A stretch of DNA of 64,000 bases from Streptomyces sp. ITFR-16 (GTDB lineage: Bacteria; Actinomycetota; Actinomycetes; Streptomycetales; Streptomycetaceae): contig NZ_CP134609.1 in the NCBI RefSeq assembly GCF_031844705.1, positions 1,550,001 through 1,614,000 of the forward strand. Reading direction: 5' to 3'. A model generated the notes under the pieces. It saw nothing but the letters and a program-made list of their open reading frames with translations, ran no database searches and had not been told where the DNA came from. Positions 46,610 to 55,294 of this stretch are shown one piece after another (within the stretch, counting starts at the first letter, position 1; each line of letters opens with the position of its first letter). The position numbers and the translations under genes were made by a program.

Positions 46610-48715
46610 TCACACCGAGCTGTACAGCCCCAGGAAGCCCGCCCGGCCCTTCTTCACCCGGTAGAGGAAGATGCCGGTCCGGAACTGCGCCATGTGGTGG
46701 CCGTAGAAGGACAGCCGCCGGGTGATGCCCCGGTAGTCGCTGCGGAAGATGCTCGCGGCCAGACCGTCGCGCGCGGCGTCCACGGCGCTGGTGGAGCCGG
46801 CCGCCCGGGCGATCAGCCCCACCGCGTCGTACGCCTCGGCGGACCAGGTGGCGGGGGCCTCCCCGAACCGTTCGCGGTGCCCGGCGGTGAACGCCTTCGC
46901 GGCGGGCAGGGCCGCCGGGTCGGTGTACGCCTCGGCGAAGACCCAGCCCTCGGCGGCCTTCCCGGCGTCGCGGAGGAACGCGGGGGCGAGGACCGGGCCG
47001 GTGGACAGTCCGGTGCCGGTGAAGCCGGCGGCGGCCAGGTCCGTGGCCAGGCGGGCGGCCCGCCCGGGCGACGAGCCGGCGTAGACGACCGACCCCGCGC
47101 CGGCGGCGACCGCGGCGTGGGCGACCGGGGCGAAGCCGCGCGCGTCGGCCTCGACCGTGTGCACGGTGGGGGCGGCGCCCTTGATCGAGAGGTCCCTCAG
47201 GCCGTTGGCGATGGCCCAGCTGCCCTGCGGGTCGGCCAGGTCCTCCACGACGACGATCCGGCCGTCCGGCGCGGCGTTGACCAGGTAGTGGGTCAGACCG
47301 AGGTGCAGTGACGCGTCGAACGGCCGCAGGACGCACAGGGACGTGGTGCCCGCCCAGTCGGCGGTCGTGGAGCGCCCCGACACGACGACCTGGGCCAGCC
47401 GCGCCCGCTCGTACCGGCTGACGACGGCCTTCGCCACGACGTCGGCGGTGGGGCCGATGACGGCGAGCGTCCCGGGGTCGGCGATGAACCGGTCGGCGAC
47501 CCCGGGGGCGCGGTCCGTGTCGCCGCCGTCGTCCTCGGTGCGCAGGGCCAGCGCGAAGGCCTTGTCGGTACGGGCGTTGTGGGCGTCGACCGCGAGCCGG
47601 ATGCCGCGTTCGTGGGCGAGGCCGAGCGCCTTGCCGGGGCCGGAGAGGTCGGCGTGCAGACCGATCCGGTACGTGGGCAGCGCCCGGGGCGTGGCGGCGG
47701 GCGTGGAACCGCGCCGGCCGGCCACCCAGGCGGCGGTGCCGCCGCCGGCGAGGAGGACCGCTCCGGCGGCTCCCGCCATCAGGACGCGCCGCCGGGAGGG
47801 GCGCGGCGGGCCGGGTTCCTGGACGAGGGTGGGCGGTTCGGGGTCGGGGAGGGCGAGCGCGGCGGCGGAGCGTTCGGCGACGACGGTGGACAGGCCCGGC
47901 ACCTCCCAGCGGGCTCCGCCGCCCGCGAGGCGGTCCGCGACCTCCCGGGCGCTGGGCCGGTCCGCCGGGTCCTTGGCCAGGCACGCCGCGACGAGCGGCA
48001 GCAGCGGGTCCGGCACCCCGGACAGGTCGGGCTCCTCGTGCACCGTGCGGAAGAGCAGTCCGGCGGGCGTCCCGGTGCCGAACGGCCGCCGCCCGGTCGC
48101 CGCGTACACGAGGACGCAGCCGAGCGAGAAGATGTCGCAGCCCGGTCCGAGCGGCCCCGCCGAGGCCTGCTCGGGGGCCAGGAAGCCGGGCGTCCCGATC
48201 ACCGCGCCCGTGGCGGTGAGCGCGGTGGCCCCAGCGTGCCGGGCGATGCCGAAGTCGATGAGCCGGGGCCCGTCGAGTGCCAGGAGGACGTTGCCGGGCT
48301 TCACGTCCCGGTGCAGGAGCCCCGCCTCGTGGACGGCGGCGAGCGCTTCGGCGAGGCGGGAGCCGAGCGCCCGGACCGTGGCGACGGGCAGCGGGCCGTG
48401 TTCCTCGACGGCCTCGCCCAGCGAGGGTCCGGGGACGAAGGCGGTGGCCAGCCAGGGTTCGCGGGCCTCCGGGTCCGTGCCGGTGACCGGCACCACCCAG
48501 GGGCCGGTGATCCGGCCGGCGGCCTCGGCCTCGCGCCGGAAGCGGGCCCGGAAGCCGGGGTCGGCGGCGTGTTCCGCGCGGATGACCTTCACGGCGGCGA
48601 GCGCCCCGCCCGGGGAGCGGGCGAGGTAGACCACGCCCATGCCGCCCGCCCCGAGCCGGACGAGGGTGCGGTACTCGCCGACGGCGCGCGGGTCCTCGGA
48701 GGTCAGCGGCCTCAT
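46610..48715 (-). CDS. Ser/Thr protein kinase fused to extracellular substrate-binding-protein domain
   Basis: 701 residues. PknB-type kinase (about 13-275): Gly-loop LGAGGMGVVYLA (21-32), AAVKVI Lys, catalytic LHRDVKPGNV and IDFGIAR. A membrane helix RRVLMAGAAGAVLLAGGGTAAW follows (about 310-332), then an outside domain of the type-1 periplasmic binding fold (LivJ/branched-chain amino acid ABC type) starting YRIGLHADLSGPGKALG. The layout predicts a receptor kinase that binds a small ligand outside and signals inside. It follows its paralogue (48722-50878) by six bases. Confidence 0.92.
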   Translation of the reverse strand: MRPLTSEDPRAVGEYRTLVRLGAGGMGVVYLARSPGGALAAVKVIRAEHAADPGFRARFRREAEAAGRITGPWVVPVTGTDPEAREPWLATAFVPGPSLGEAVEEHGPLPVATVRALGSRLAEALAAVHEAGLLHRDVKPGNVLLALDGPRLIDFGIARHAGATALTATGAVIGTPGFLAPEQASAGPLGPGCDIFSLGCVLVYAATGRRPFGTGTPAGLLFRTVHEEPDLSGVPDPLLPLVAACLAKDPADRPSAREVADRLAGGGARWEVPGLSTVVAERSAAALALPDPEPPTLVQEPGPPRPSRRRVLMAGAAGAVLLAGGGTAAWVAGRRGSTPAATPRALPTYRIGLHADLSGPGKALGLAHERGIRLAVDAHNARTDKAFALALRTEDDGGDTDRAPGVADRFIADPGTLAVIGPTADVVAKAVVSRYERARLAQVVVSGRSTTADWAGTTSLCVLRPFDASLHLGLTHYLVNAAPDGRIVVVEDLADPQGSWAIANGLRDLSIKGAAPTVHTVEADARGFAPVAHAAVAAGAGSVVYAGSSPGRAARLATDLAAAGFTGTGLSTGPVLAPAFLRDAGKAAEGWVFAEAYTDPAALPAAKAFTAGHRERFGEAPATWSAEAYDAVGLIARAAGSTSAVDAARDGLAASIFRSDYRGITRRLSFYGHHMAQFRTGIFLYRVKKGRAGFLGLYSSV

Positions 48716-48721
48716 GCCGGA

Positions 48722-50878
48722 TCAGGCCTTGGTCTTCGGCGCGTCGCCGAGGAAGACGTACCGCCCGTCCCGCACACCGTAGAGATAGGCGTCCGCGCCC
48801 TTGAGCCGGTGGTCCTCGTCGAAGGTGTACGTACGGGAGACGCCCTGGTACGAGGACGCGGCGATCTGCTTCACGAGCGCGGCCCGCGCCGGGCGCTTCG
48901 GCCTGCCGGCTCCCCCGGTTCCCCGGGCGAGCGCGGTGACCGCCTCGATCACGAGACCCGCCACGTCGTACGCCTCGGCGGCCCAGTGCGCGGGCCCGGT
49001 CCTGTACGCGGCGCGGTGGGCGGCGGCGAACTCCTTGGCGGCGGGCGCCTCGGCGTCCGTGAAGGGTGCGGTGAACTCCCAGTTCTCGGCGGCCTCTCCG
49101 GCCTCTTCGAGGAAGGTCGCGCCCATGGCCGTGTGCATGGCCATGCGCGGGCCCTTGAAGGAGGTGGCGGCCAGGGCGCGTGCGGTGCGGGCGGCGCCGA
49201 CGGCGTCACCGGCGTAGTAGAAGGCGTCGCTGGAGTGGGCGAGCATGTCCTCGACGACGGGCTTCAGGTTCTGTGTCCCGGCGGGGATCACGCGCGGGTA
49301 GGTGGTGCCGGTCGTGAGCTCGCCGGTCAGCAGGTTGGTGGCGTAGCCGCTCTGGTAGGCGGACTGCCCGCCGGCCCGGTCGAGCAGCACCCCGAGCCGT
49401 TCCACGTCGGGCCGCAGCAGCAGCCGGTTGATGATGGGCGCGGCGAGGGCGGCGTCGTAGGGAGCCGCCTGGAAGAACGGCTTCTTGGAGCGGGCCGCGT
49501 AGGCGAGCTGGAGCGAGGAGACGGTGAGGACCGGCAGCATCGCCTCGTCGTAGGTGGTGAGGACGGCGTCCGTGGTGCGGTCCCCGGTCGGGCCGACGAC
49601 GGCCAGGACGTCGCGGTCGCGGCAGAACCGTTCGGCGGCCTGCACCGCGCGGGCCGCCTCGCCCCGGTCGTCCAGCGCCTTGACGGTGAGCGCGAAGGGC
49701 TTGTCCTTGCGGGAGTTGAAGCGCTGGACGGCCAGCCGCACCCCGCGTTCCTGGGCGCGCCCGGCCGCGCTCTGCGGACCGGAGAGGTCGGCCTGTACGC
49801 CGATGACCCAGGCCCGCTCGCCGGGCGCGGCCGAGCCGGTGGCGTCCTCGTCGTCGTCGCGCAGCCACTCCCGTAGGCCGAGGCCGCCGCCCGCCGCGAC
49901 CACCACGCCCGCACCGGCGAACAGCAGGACCCGGCGCCGCCCGGGGCCGGGCTGCGGCGGTGTCTCCGGCACGGTCGTGGGGTCGATGTCGGGCAGGGCG
50001 AGCATGCCGGTGGAGCGGTCCGCGATGAGCGCGACGACGTCCTCGGGCAGCCAGTCGATGGAGCCGTGGGGCACGTCCTCGGCCATGCGGGTGTCGAGCT
50101 CCGCGGCGGTGGGCCGCGCCATGGGGTTCTTCGCCAGCAGCTCGGTGAGCAGCGCGTGGAGTTCGGGGTCCTCCACGCCTTCGAGGTCGGGCACGTCGTG
50201 CACGGTCCGGTAGAGCAGCGCGTCGACGGCCCCGCTGCCGAAGGGGGGCCGTCCGGTCGCGGCGTACGCCAGGAGGCAGCCGAGGGAGAACACGTCGCTG
50301 GGCGGTCCGGCCTCGCTGCCGCCGCCGGCCTGTTCGGGTGAGAGGAAGCCGGGCGTGCCGACCACGAGGTCGGTGGCGGTGAGCGCGGTGGCGTCGGCGG
50401 CGCGGGCGATCCCGAAGTCGATCAGGCGCGGCCCGTCCACGGTGAGCAGGACGTTGCCGGGCTTCACGTCGCGGTGGACGAGCCCCGCCTCGTGCACCGC
50501 GTTCAGCGCGCGGGCGAGCAGCCGCCCGAGCACCCGGACGCTGCGCGCGGGCAGCGGTCCGCAGCGGGCGACGGCCTCCGAGAGGGCGGGCCCGGGAACG
50601 AACGCGGTGGCCAGCCAGGGCTGTTCGCCCTCCGTCTCGGCGCCGGTGACCGGCACGGCCCAGGGGCTGTTCACCCGCCGGGCGGCCTCGACCTCGCGCC
50701 GGAAGCGGGTCCGGAAGTCGTGGTCCCCGGCGAACTCGGGCAGGATCACCTTGATCGCGGCCAGCGCTCCGGTGTCCGCGCGGCCGAGGTAGACGACTCC
50801 CATGCCGCCGGCGCCGAGTCTGCCGAGCAGCCGGTGTCCGCCGATGCGGGCGGGGTCGGAGGGGCGCAGCTTCTCCAT
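48722..50878 (-). CDS. Ser/Thr protein kinase fused to extracellular substrate-binding-protein domain, paralogue
   Basis: 718 residues from ATG 50878 (GTG 50881 also possible). Same plan as the next gene: kinase (LGRLGAGGMGVVYLG, AAIKVI, VHRDVKPGNVL, IDFGIARA), a membrane helix RRVLLFAGAGVVVAAGGGLGLR (about 323-345) and an extracellular type-1 periplasmic-binding domain beginning WVIGVQADLSGPQSAAG. The binding domain differs enough in sequence that ligands may differ. Starts 16 bases after a lipoprotein gene, so lipoprotein, two kinases and a hydrolase form one leftward operon. Confidence 0.92.
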   Translation of the reverse strand: MEKLRPSDPARIGGHRLLGRLGAGGMGVVYLGRADTGALAAIKVILPEFAGDHDFRTRFRREVEAARRVNSPWAVPVTGAETEGEQPWLATAFVPGPALSEAVARCGPLPARSVRVLGRLLARALNAVHEAGLVHRDVKPGNVLLTVDGPRLIDFGIARAADATALTATDLVVGTPGFLSPEQAGGGSEAGPPSDVFSLGCLLAYAATGRPPFGSGAVDALLYRTVHDVPDLEGVEDPELHALLTELLAKNPMARPTAAELDTRMAEDVPHGSIDWLPEDVVALIADRSTGMLALPDIDPTTVPETPPQPGPGRRRVLLFAGAGVVVAAGGGLGLREWLRDDDEDATGSAAPGERAWVIGVQADLSGPQSAAGRAQERGVRLAVQRFNSRKDKPFALTVKALDDRGEAARAVQAAERFCRDRDVLAVVGPTGDRTTDAVLTTYDEAMLPVLTVSSLQLAYAARSKKPFFQAAPYDAALAAPIINRLLLRPDVERLGVLLDRAGGQSAYQSGYATNLLTGELTTGTTYPRVIPAGTQNLKPVVEDMLAHSSDAFYYAGDAVGAARTARALAATSFKGPRMAMHTAMGATFLEEAGEAAENWEFTAPFTDAEAPAAKEFAAAHRAAYRTGPAHWAAEAYDVAGLVIEAVTALARGTGGAGRPKRPARAALVKQIAASSYQGVSRTYTFDEDHRLKGADAYLYGVRDGRYVFLGDAPKTKA

Positions 50879-50894
50879 CACGCTCTCCGCTCTC

Positions 50895-51725
50895 TCAGCT
50901 CTGCTTCTCGACGGCGGACTTGACCCGGACGAGCATGGTGGCCTGGGCCTGGACGGTGAGCGCGTCGATCTCCTGCTGGCTCCAGCCCTTGGCCCCCTTG
51001 CCGGTCACGGCCACGGTGAACCGGAGGACCTGGGCCTGCTGCCAGGAGTACGGGTAGGGGCCGCCGCCCAGCTCCTCGCTCTGGTACTGCCCCATCTCGT
51101 CGAGCGCGTCCTCGGAGTTGACCTGGGTGCCCTCGCCCTCGGCGAGGGAGGACGAGATCATGGACCCGATCAGCTCGCCCTGCCGCAGTTGCTGGGTGGG
51201 GCAGCGCATCGTCTCCTCCACCGACTCGGCCATCTCCCAGCGCGCGTCGTCGCGGGTGCGGTGGACGGTGACGACGGCGGAGAGCCGCAGCGGCCCCTTG
51301 CCACCGGCCGCGGGGACCTCGAAGGAGCGGGTGCGGGTGGCGAGGACGCTGTCCGCCGGCTTCTTCTGCTGCCAGACGCAGTCGGTGCCGAGGACGGGCC
51401 AGGTGGCCGGATCGCTCTCGTACGGGCTCCGCTTGACGACTCCGGGCCCGAAGGTGTCGGGGTCGGCGATGACCCGGTCGATGAAGGCCTGGGCGCCGGC
51501 GCGGCTCGCGGGCAGCCGGGCGGGGTCCACATCGATGCCCCCGGTGTCCGCGGGCCCGGAGGCGGACGCGGACGCGGAGGCCGACGCCGATCCGGAGGCG
51601 GACGCCGATCCGGAGGCGGACGCGGAGGCCGGGCCGCCGCCCTTGGCCCCGCCGCTGCCGCCGTCGCCACCGGAACAGGCCACCAGCACCAGCGGAGCCA
51701 GCACCAGCATCCCGTACTTACGCAT
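50895..51725 (-). CDS. Lipoprotein with Ala/Ser linker, next to sensor kinases
   Basis: 276 residues from ATG 51725. Lipobox LVLVACSG gives lipid at Cys 17; then a Gly/Ser/Ala-rich linker of about 40 residues encoded by short DNA repeats, and a globular domain from about residue 70 (IDVDPARLPASRAGAQAFIDRVIADPDTFGP ...) with two Cys (TDCVWQQ and TMRCPTQQ), probably disulfide-bonded. No family recognised. First gene before two receptor kinases (16-base gap); it could present a ligand or monitor the wall, by inference. Confidence 0.8.
   Translation of the reverse strand: MRKYGMLVLAPLVLVACSGGDGGSGGAKGGGPASASASGSASASGSASASASASASGPADTGGIDVDPARLPASRAGAQAFIDRVIADPDTFGPGVVKRSPYESDPATWPVLGTDCVWQQKKPADSVLATRTRSFEVPAAGGKGPLRLSAVVTVHRTRDDARWEMAESVEETMRCPTQQLRQGELIGSMISSSLAEGEGTQVNSEDALDEMGQYQSEELGGGPYPYSWQQAQVLRFTVAVTGKGAKGWSQQEIDALTVQAQATMLVRVKSAVEKQS
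51583..51618. repeat. Two tandem 18-bp repeats in lipoprotein linker
   Basis: GACGCCGATCCGGAGGCG occurs twice in direct succession (51583-51600, 51601-51618) within a wider low-complexity region (about 51555-51630) that encodes the Ala/Ser linker of the lipoprotein. Such repeats can change in number by slippage without shifting the frame. Confidence 0.9.
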
Positions 51726-51862
51726 CGATCCGCCGCACACCACGTCGGCCACCCCGTCTCCCCGAAGACCGCCCCGATCCTATGATCGCGGGCCGGCCCC
51801 CGGCAGGGCGTGGCGAAACTGTTGCACCATCAAGACGTGGGCCGGGGGGGCGGGCTCCCCGG

Positions 51863-52309
51863 TCAGTCCCGGGGCCACGGCCGCCCGTCGAGGCGCTCGA
51901 TGTCCCGGTTGAGGCGGGCCAGGTTGTCCGCGAGCTGGGCCGCCTCCTCCGGGCTCCAGTCGGCCAGGACGAGCCCGAGGCCTTCCCGGTTCTCCGCGCG
52001 GTCCCGGTCCAGCCGGCGGGCGCCCTCGTCGGTGATGACGAACTTGCGGGCGATCCCGCCGTCCGGATCGGGGATGCGCTCGACGACCCCGGCCCGCAGC
52101 ATGGCGGCGGTCTGCCGGTTGAGCGTGGAGGTGTCCAGGCCGAAGGCGTCGTGCAGCTGGCCGATGGACATCGGGCCCTGGGCCCGGATGCGGCTGAGGA
52201 GGATGTAGGCACTCCGGTCGAGCCGTCCGCCGCCGCGCGAGGTCAGCAGACTCATGTGCCGGCCGAGCAGCATGGTCTCGAACTCGATCCGGTCCACAGG
52301 CATGTCCAC
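51863..52309 (-). CDS. MarR family transcriptional regulator
   Basis: 148 residues from GTG 52309, placed six bases after GAAAGAAG; ATG 52303 is possible. Winged helix: LDRSAYILLSRIRAQGPMSIGQLHDAFGLDTSTLNRQTAAMLRAG, followed by the wing IPDPDGGIARKFVITDEG. Divergent from an MFS exporter with a 153-base AT-rich gap carrying two palindromes, the usual layout for a repressor of a drug exporter. Confidence 0.92.
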   Translation of the reverse strand: MDMPVDRIEFETMLLGRHMSLLTSRGGGRLDRSAYILLSRIRAQGPMSIGQLHDAFGLDTSTLNRQTAAMLRAGVVERIPDPDGGIARKFVITDEGARRLDRDRAENREGLGLVLADWSPEEAAQLADNLARLNRDIERLDGRPWPRD

Positions 52310-52462
52310 GTAGCGCTTCTTTCCGTGCTCTCTGTTGCGGCCCTCTGTACAGATATACCACGGATTGTATGCATGATGCACTTGATGTGTATGACACACT
52401 ACTCATGTACGGTACACATCGCACTCCAGCAAACACCGCAGCAGAACCAACAGGAGTCACCC
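52310..52462. promoter_or_regulatory. MarR/MFS divergent promoter region with two palindromes
   Basis: Low-GC compared with its surroundings. Palindrome TGTGT-ATG-ACACA at 52386-52398 and palindrome TGTAC-G-GTACA at 52406-52416 overlap a possible MFS -35 (TTGATG, 52382-52387) and -10 region. These are good candidates for the MarR operator. Confidence 0.55.
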
Positions 52463-53923
52463 GTGGGCAGAACACAGCCCACAGCCCGCACCGGCGGCGT
52501 TGTCGGCATCCTCGCCTTCGCGGGCATCGTGGCCGCGATCACGCAGACGCTGGTGGTGCCGCTGATCGCGGAACTCCCGAAGCTGCTCGACACGTCCGCG
52601 TCGAACGCGTCCTGGGTCATCACCGCGACCCTGCTCGCGGCGGCCGTGGCCACGCCCGTCGCCGGACGGCTGGGCGACATGTTCGGCAAGCGCCGCATGC
52701 TGCTGGCCTCGCTGGCCCCGCTCGTCCTGGGCTCGGTCGTCTGTGCCCTGTCCTCGTCCGTCGTCCCGATGATCGTCGGGCGCGGGCTCCAGGGCCTCGG
52801 CATGGGGGTGGTGCCCCTGGGCATCAGCCTGCTGCGGGACGTCGTGCCGGCCGAGAAGCTGGGCTCGTCCATCGCGATCATGAGCGCCTCCATGGGCGTC
52901 GGCGGCGCCCTGGGCCTCCCCTTCGCCGCCGCCATCGCGGAGAACTCCAGCTGGCGCGTGCTGTTCTGGGTCGTCGCCGCCCTCGCGCTGGCCGTCGGCG
53001 CCTGCATCTGGTTCCTGGTGCCCGGCGGCGAGCAGACCGGCGCCTCGCGCGGCTTCGACTTCCTCGGCGCGGTCGGCCTCGGCGTCGCACTCGTCTGCCT
53101 GCTCCTCGGCGTCTCCAAGGGCGCCGACTGGGGCTGGGGCAGCGGCACCACGCTCGGACTGCTGATCGCCGCCGTCGTCGCCCTGCTGGTCTGGGGCTGG
53201 TGGGAGCTGCGCGTCAGCGAGCCGCTGGTCGACCTGCGCGTCACCGCCCGCCCCCAGGTCCTCATGACGAACGCCGCATCGATCCTGGTCGGCTTCGCGA
53301 TGTACGCCCAGTCGCTCGTCGTCCCCCAGCTGCTCCAGCTGCCCGAGGCGACCGGCTACGGCCTGGGTCAGTCCATGCTGGCGATGGGCCTGTGGATGGC
53401 CCCGGCCGGCCTGATGATGATGGTCATGTCGCCGCTCGGCGCCAAGCTCTCGGCCGCCAAGGGCCCCAAGGTCACCCTCGCGTTCGGCGCGCTGGTCATC
53501 TCCCTCGGCTACGGCCTCGGCCTGCCGGTCATCGGCACGGACTCGCCGTGGAGCCTGCTGCTGATGACCCTCGTCTGCAACACCGGTGTCGGCTTCGCCT
53601 ACGGAGCCATGCCCGCCCTGATCATGTCGGCCGTTCCGCAGTCCGAGACCGCCTCCGCCAACAGCTTCAACACCCTGATGCGCTCCATCGGCAGCTCGGT
53701 CTCGGCCGCCGTCATCGGTGTCGTCATGGCGCAGATGACCACCGACTTCGGGGGCTACGCACTGCCCTCGGAGAGCGGCTTCCGCGCCGCGATGCTGATC
53801 GGCTGCGGCGTCGGCCTCCTCGCCGCCGTGCTCGCCGCGTTCATCCCCGTACGGGCCGCGGCGAAGCCGGACTCGCTCCTGGCGGAGCCCCAGGCGCCCG
53901 AGGTCACCGAGGCCAAGGCCTGA
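52463..53923 (+). CDS. MFS exporter (DHA2-like, 14 membrane helices)
   Basis: 486 residues; CAGGAG precedes GTG 52463. Major facilitator of the EmrB/QacA type: helix 1 VVGILAFAGIVAAITQTLVVPLI, the loop 2-3 motif GRLGDMFGKRRM, motif C region LGVVPLGISLLRDV-like, and a length and helix count fitting 14 TM segments. Proton-driven efflux of drugs or natural products; substrate unknown. Control by the divergent MarR protein is likely. Confidence 0.92.
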   Translation: MGRTQPTARTGGVVGILAFAGIVAAITQTLVVPLIAELPKLLDTSASNASWVITATLLAAAVATPVAGRLGDMFGKRRMLLASLAPLVLGSVVCALSSSVVPMIVGRGLQGLGMGVVPLGISLLRDVVPAEKLGSSIAIMSASMGVGGALGLPFAAAIAENSSWRVLFWVVAALALAVGACIWFLVPGGEQTGASRGFDFLGAVGLGVALVCLLLGVSKGADWGWGSGTTLGLLIAAVVALLVWGWWELRVSEPLVDLRVTARPQVLMTNAASILVGFAMYAQSLVVPQLLQLPEATGYGLGQSMLAMGLWMAPAGLMMMVMSPLGAKLSAAKGPKVTLAFGALVISLGYGLGLPVIGTDSPWSLLLMTLVCNTGVGFAYGAMPALIMSAVPQSETASANSFNTLMRSIGSSVSAAVIGVVMAQMTTDFGGYALPSESGFRAAMLIGCGVGLLAAVLAAFIPVRAAAKPDSLLAEPQAPEVTEAKA

Positions 53924-53962
53924 CCCGGCGGCAAGGTTTGAAGTGGCCCCCGCCACCCGAAA

Positions 53963-53995
53963 CGGTTGTCCTGCCCTCCCCGGGCAGGGCAACCG
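53963..53995 (+). terminator. Terminator after MFS gene
   Basis: A 14-bp stem (53963-53976 with 53982-53995) with one G-U pair and a five-base loop, 40 bases after the MFS stop. Confidence 0.75.
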
Positions 53996-54041
53996 GCCGT
54001 TGTACGGAACCCGCCGGGCGCCCCGGCCGTAGACTCGCCGG

Positions 54042-54662
54042 ATGGCGAAGTATTTCGACGTACATCCCGAAAATCCCCAGCGGCGCACGATCACCGGCGT
54101 GGCCGAAAGCATCCGCTCCGGAGCGCTCGTCGCGTATCCCACGGACTCCTGCTACGCGCTGGGCTGCCAGCTCGGCAGCCGTGACGGCATCTCCCGCATC
54201 CGCGCGATCCGCAACCTCGACGACCGCCATCACTTCACGCTCATGTGCCAGAACTTCGCCCAGCTCGGCCAGTTCGTGCACATCGACAACGACGTGTTCC
54301 GGGCGGTGAAGGCGGCGACCCCCGGCCAGTACACCTTCATCCTGCCCGCGACGAAGGAGGTGCCGCGCCAGCTGCTGCACCCCAAGAAGAAGACCGTCGG
54401 CGTCCGCATCCCGGGCCACCCCGTCGTCCAGGCGCTGCTGGAGGAGCTGGGCGAGCCGCTGCTCTCCAGCACCCTGCTCCTGCCCGACGAGGAGGAGCCG
54501 ATGACGCAGGGCTGGGAGATCAAGGAGCGCCTCGACCACGAGGTGGACATCGTCGTCGACTCCGGCGACTGCGGTACGGAACCCACCACCGTCATCGACT
54601 TCTCCAGCGGCGAGCTGGAGATCGTGCGGCGCGGCGCCGGCGACACCTCCCGCTTCGAGTAG
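54042..54662 (+). CDS. Sua5/YciO/YrdC family protein (threonylcarbamoyl-AMP synthase type)
   Basis: 206 residues. The family block GALVAYPTDSCYALGCQLGSRDGISRIRAIR, then YTFILPATKEVPRQLLHPKKKTVGVRIPGHPV is diagnostic for the YrdC fold, which binds ATP and threonine to make threonylcarbamoyl-AMP for tRNA t6A, or in the YciO subgroup has another role. The K-T-V-G-V-R-I-P version and 206-residue length look more like YciO. Which one applies cannot be told from sequence alone. Confidence 0.9.
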   Translation: MAKYFDVHPENPQRRTITGVAESIRSGALVAYPTDSCYALGCQLGSRDGISRIRAIRNLDDRHHFTLMCQNFAQLGQFVHIDNDVFRAVKAATPGQYTFILPATKEVPRQLLHPKKKTVGVRIPGHPVVQALLEELGEPLLSSTLLLPDEEEPMTQGWEIKERLDHEVDIVVDSGDCGTEPTTVIDFSSGELEIVRRGAGDTSRFE

Positions 54663-54678
54663 CCGGCGCACCAGACAG

Positions 54679-55143
54679 TCAGTACAGCAGGTCCAGTTCC
54701 GCCCGGACCGTCTTTCCCGGCGGTACGCGCTCCAGCACCGCCCAACGGTCCGCCAGCGCCTCGACCAGCACCAGGCCGCGCCCGCCGTCGGAGCCCGGCG
54801 GCGGCTTCACGACCTGCCCGGGGCCCGGCGGCCGGCACTCGCCCCGGGTGTCCGACACGTCGATACGCAGCGTGCCGAGCAGGTCAGGCGCGCCCTCGGC
54901 CAGGCTCAGCCGCAGCTCGAAGTCCCTTCCCGGTACGCGGCCGTGCGTCGCCGCGTTGGCCGCCAGCTCGGCCACCAGCAGCGCCGCCGTGTCGGAGACG
55001 TCCGAGCGGTACGCGACGCCCCAGGCGTGCAGTTGATGAACCGCCAGCCGGCGGGCCAGGCGTGCACCCCGGGGCGTGGCACTGAACCGCTGCACGAACT
55101 GCCGTTCGGTCACTGGGCGTTGGGGGGTCAGTGATGTTTCCAT
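54679..55143 (-). CDS. ATP-binding (HATPase) anti-sigma-factor-like protein
   Basis: 154 residues from ATG 55143. A small RsbW/SpoIIAB-like ATPase: LVAELAANAATHGRV is the N-box with the Mg-binding Asn, DVSDTRGECRPP the G1 region and DGGRGLVLVEALADRW the G2 box. Many Streptomyces carry these next to XRE-DUF397 pairs, as here (abaA/whiJ-like loci). Divergent from the XRE gene across a region with a perfect 13-bp inverted repeat, so joint control is likely. Confidence 0.9.
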   Translation of the reverse strand: METSLTPQRPVTERQFVQRFSATPRGARLARRLAVHQLHAWGVAYRSDVSDTAALLVAELAANAATHGRVPGRDFELRLSLAEGAPDLLGTLRIDVSDTRGECRPPGPGQVVKPPPGSDGGRGLVLVEALADRWAVLERVPPGKTVRAELDLLY

Positions 55144-55185
55144 GCGCCAAGCGTTGTCGCGCGGACCCGCTCCGACCAGCAACGC

Positions 55186-55214
55186 TACTCGTACGCTGGG
55201 TCAGCGTACGAGTA
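55186..55214. promoter_or_regulatory. Perfect 13-bp inverted repeat between HATPase and XRE genes
   Basis: TACTCGTACGCTG (55186-55198) is followed after GGT by its exact reverse complement (55202-55214). It is midway in the 151-base gap between divergent start codons, so it is most likely the operator at which the XRE regulator controls both directions. Confidence 0.75.
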
Positions 55215-55294
55215 CGGAGGGTGGACGGTACGGATCACGATGCGTGACCATGGGCTTGTTGCGGACCGGGGAAGCGCACGAAAGGTGGCCGCAC

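Noticed and set aside
51555..51630. Repeats resembling a small array
   Set aside because: They are in-frame coding repeats for an Ala/Ser linker of only 18 bp without spacers, so not CRISPR or a mobile element.
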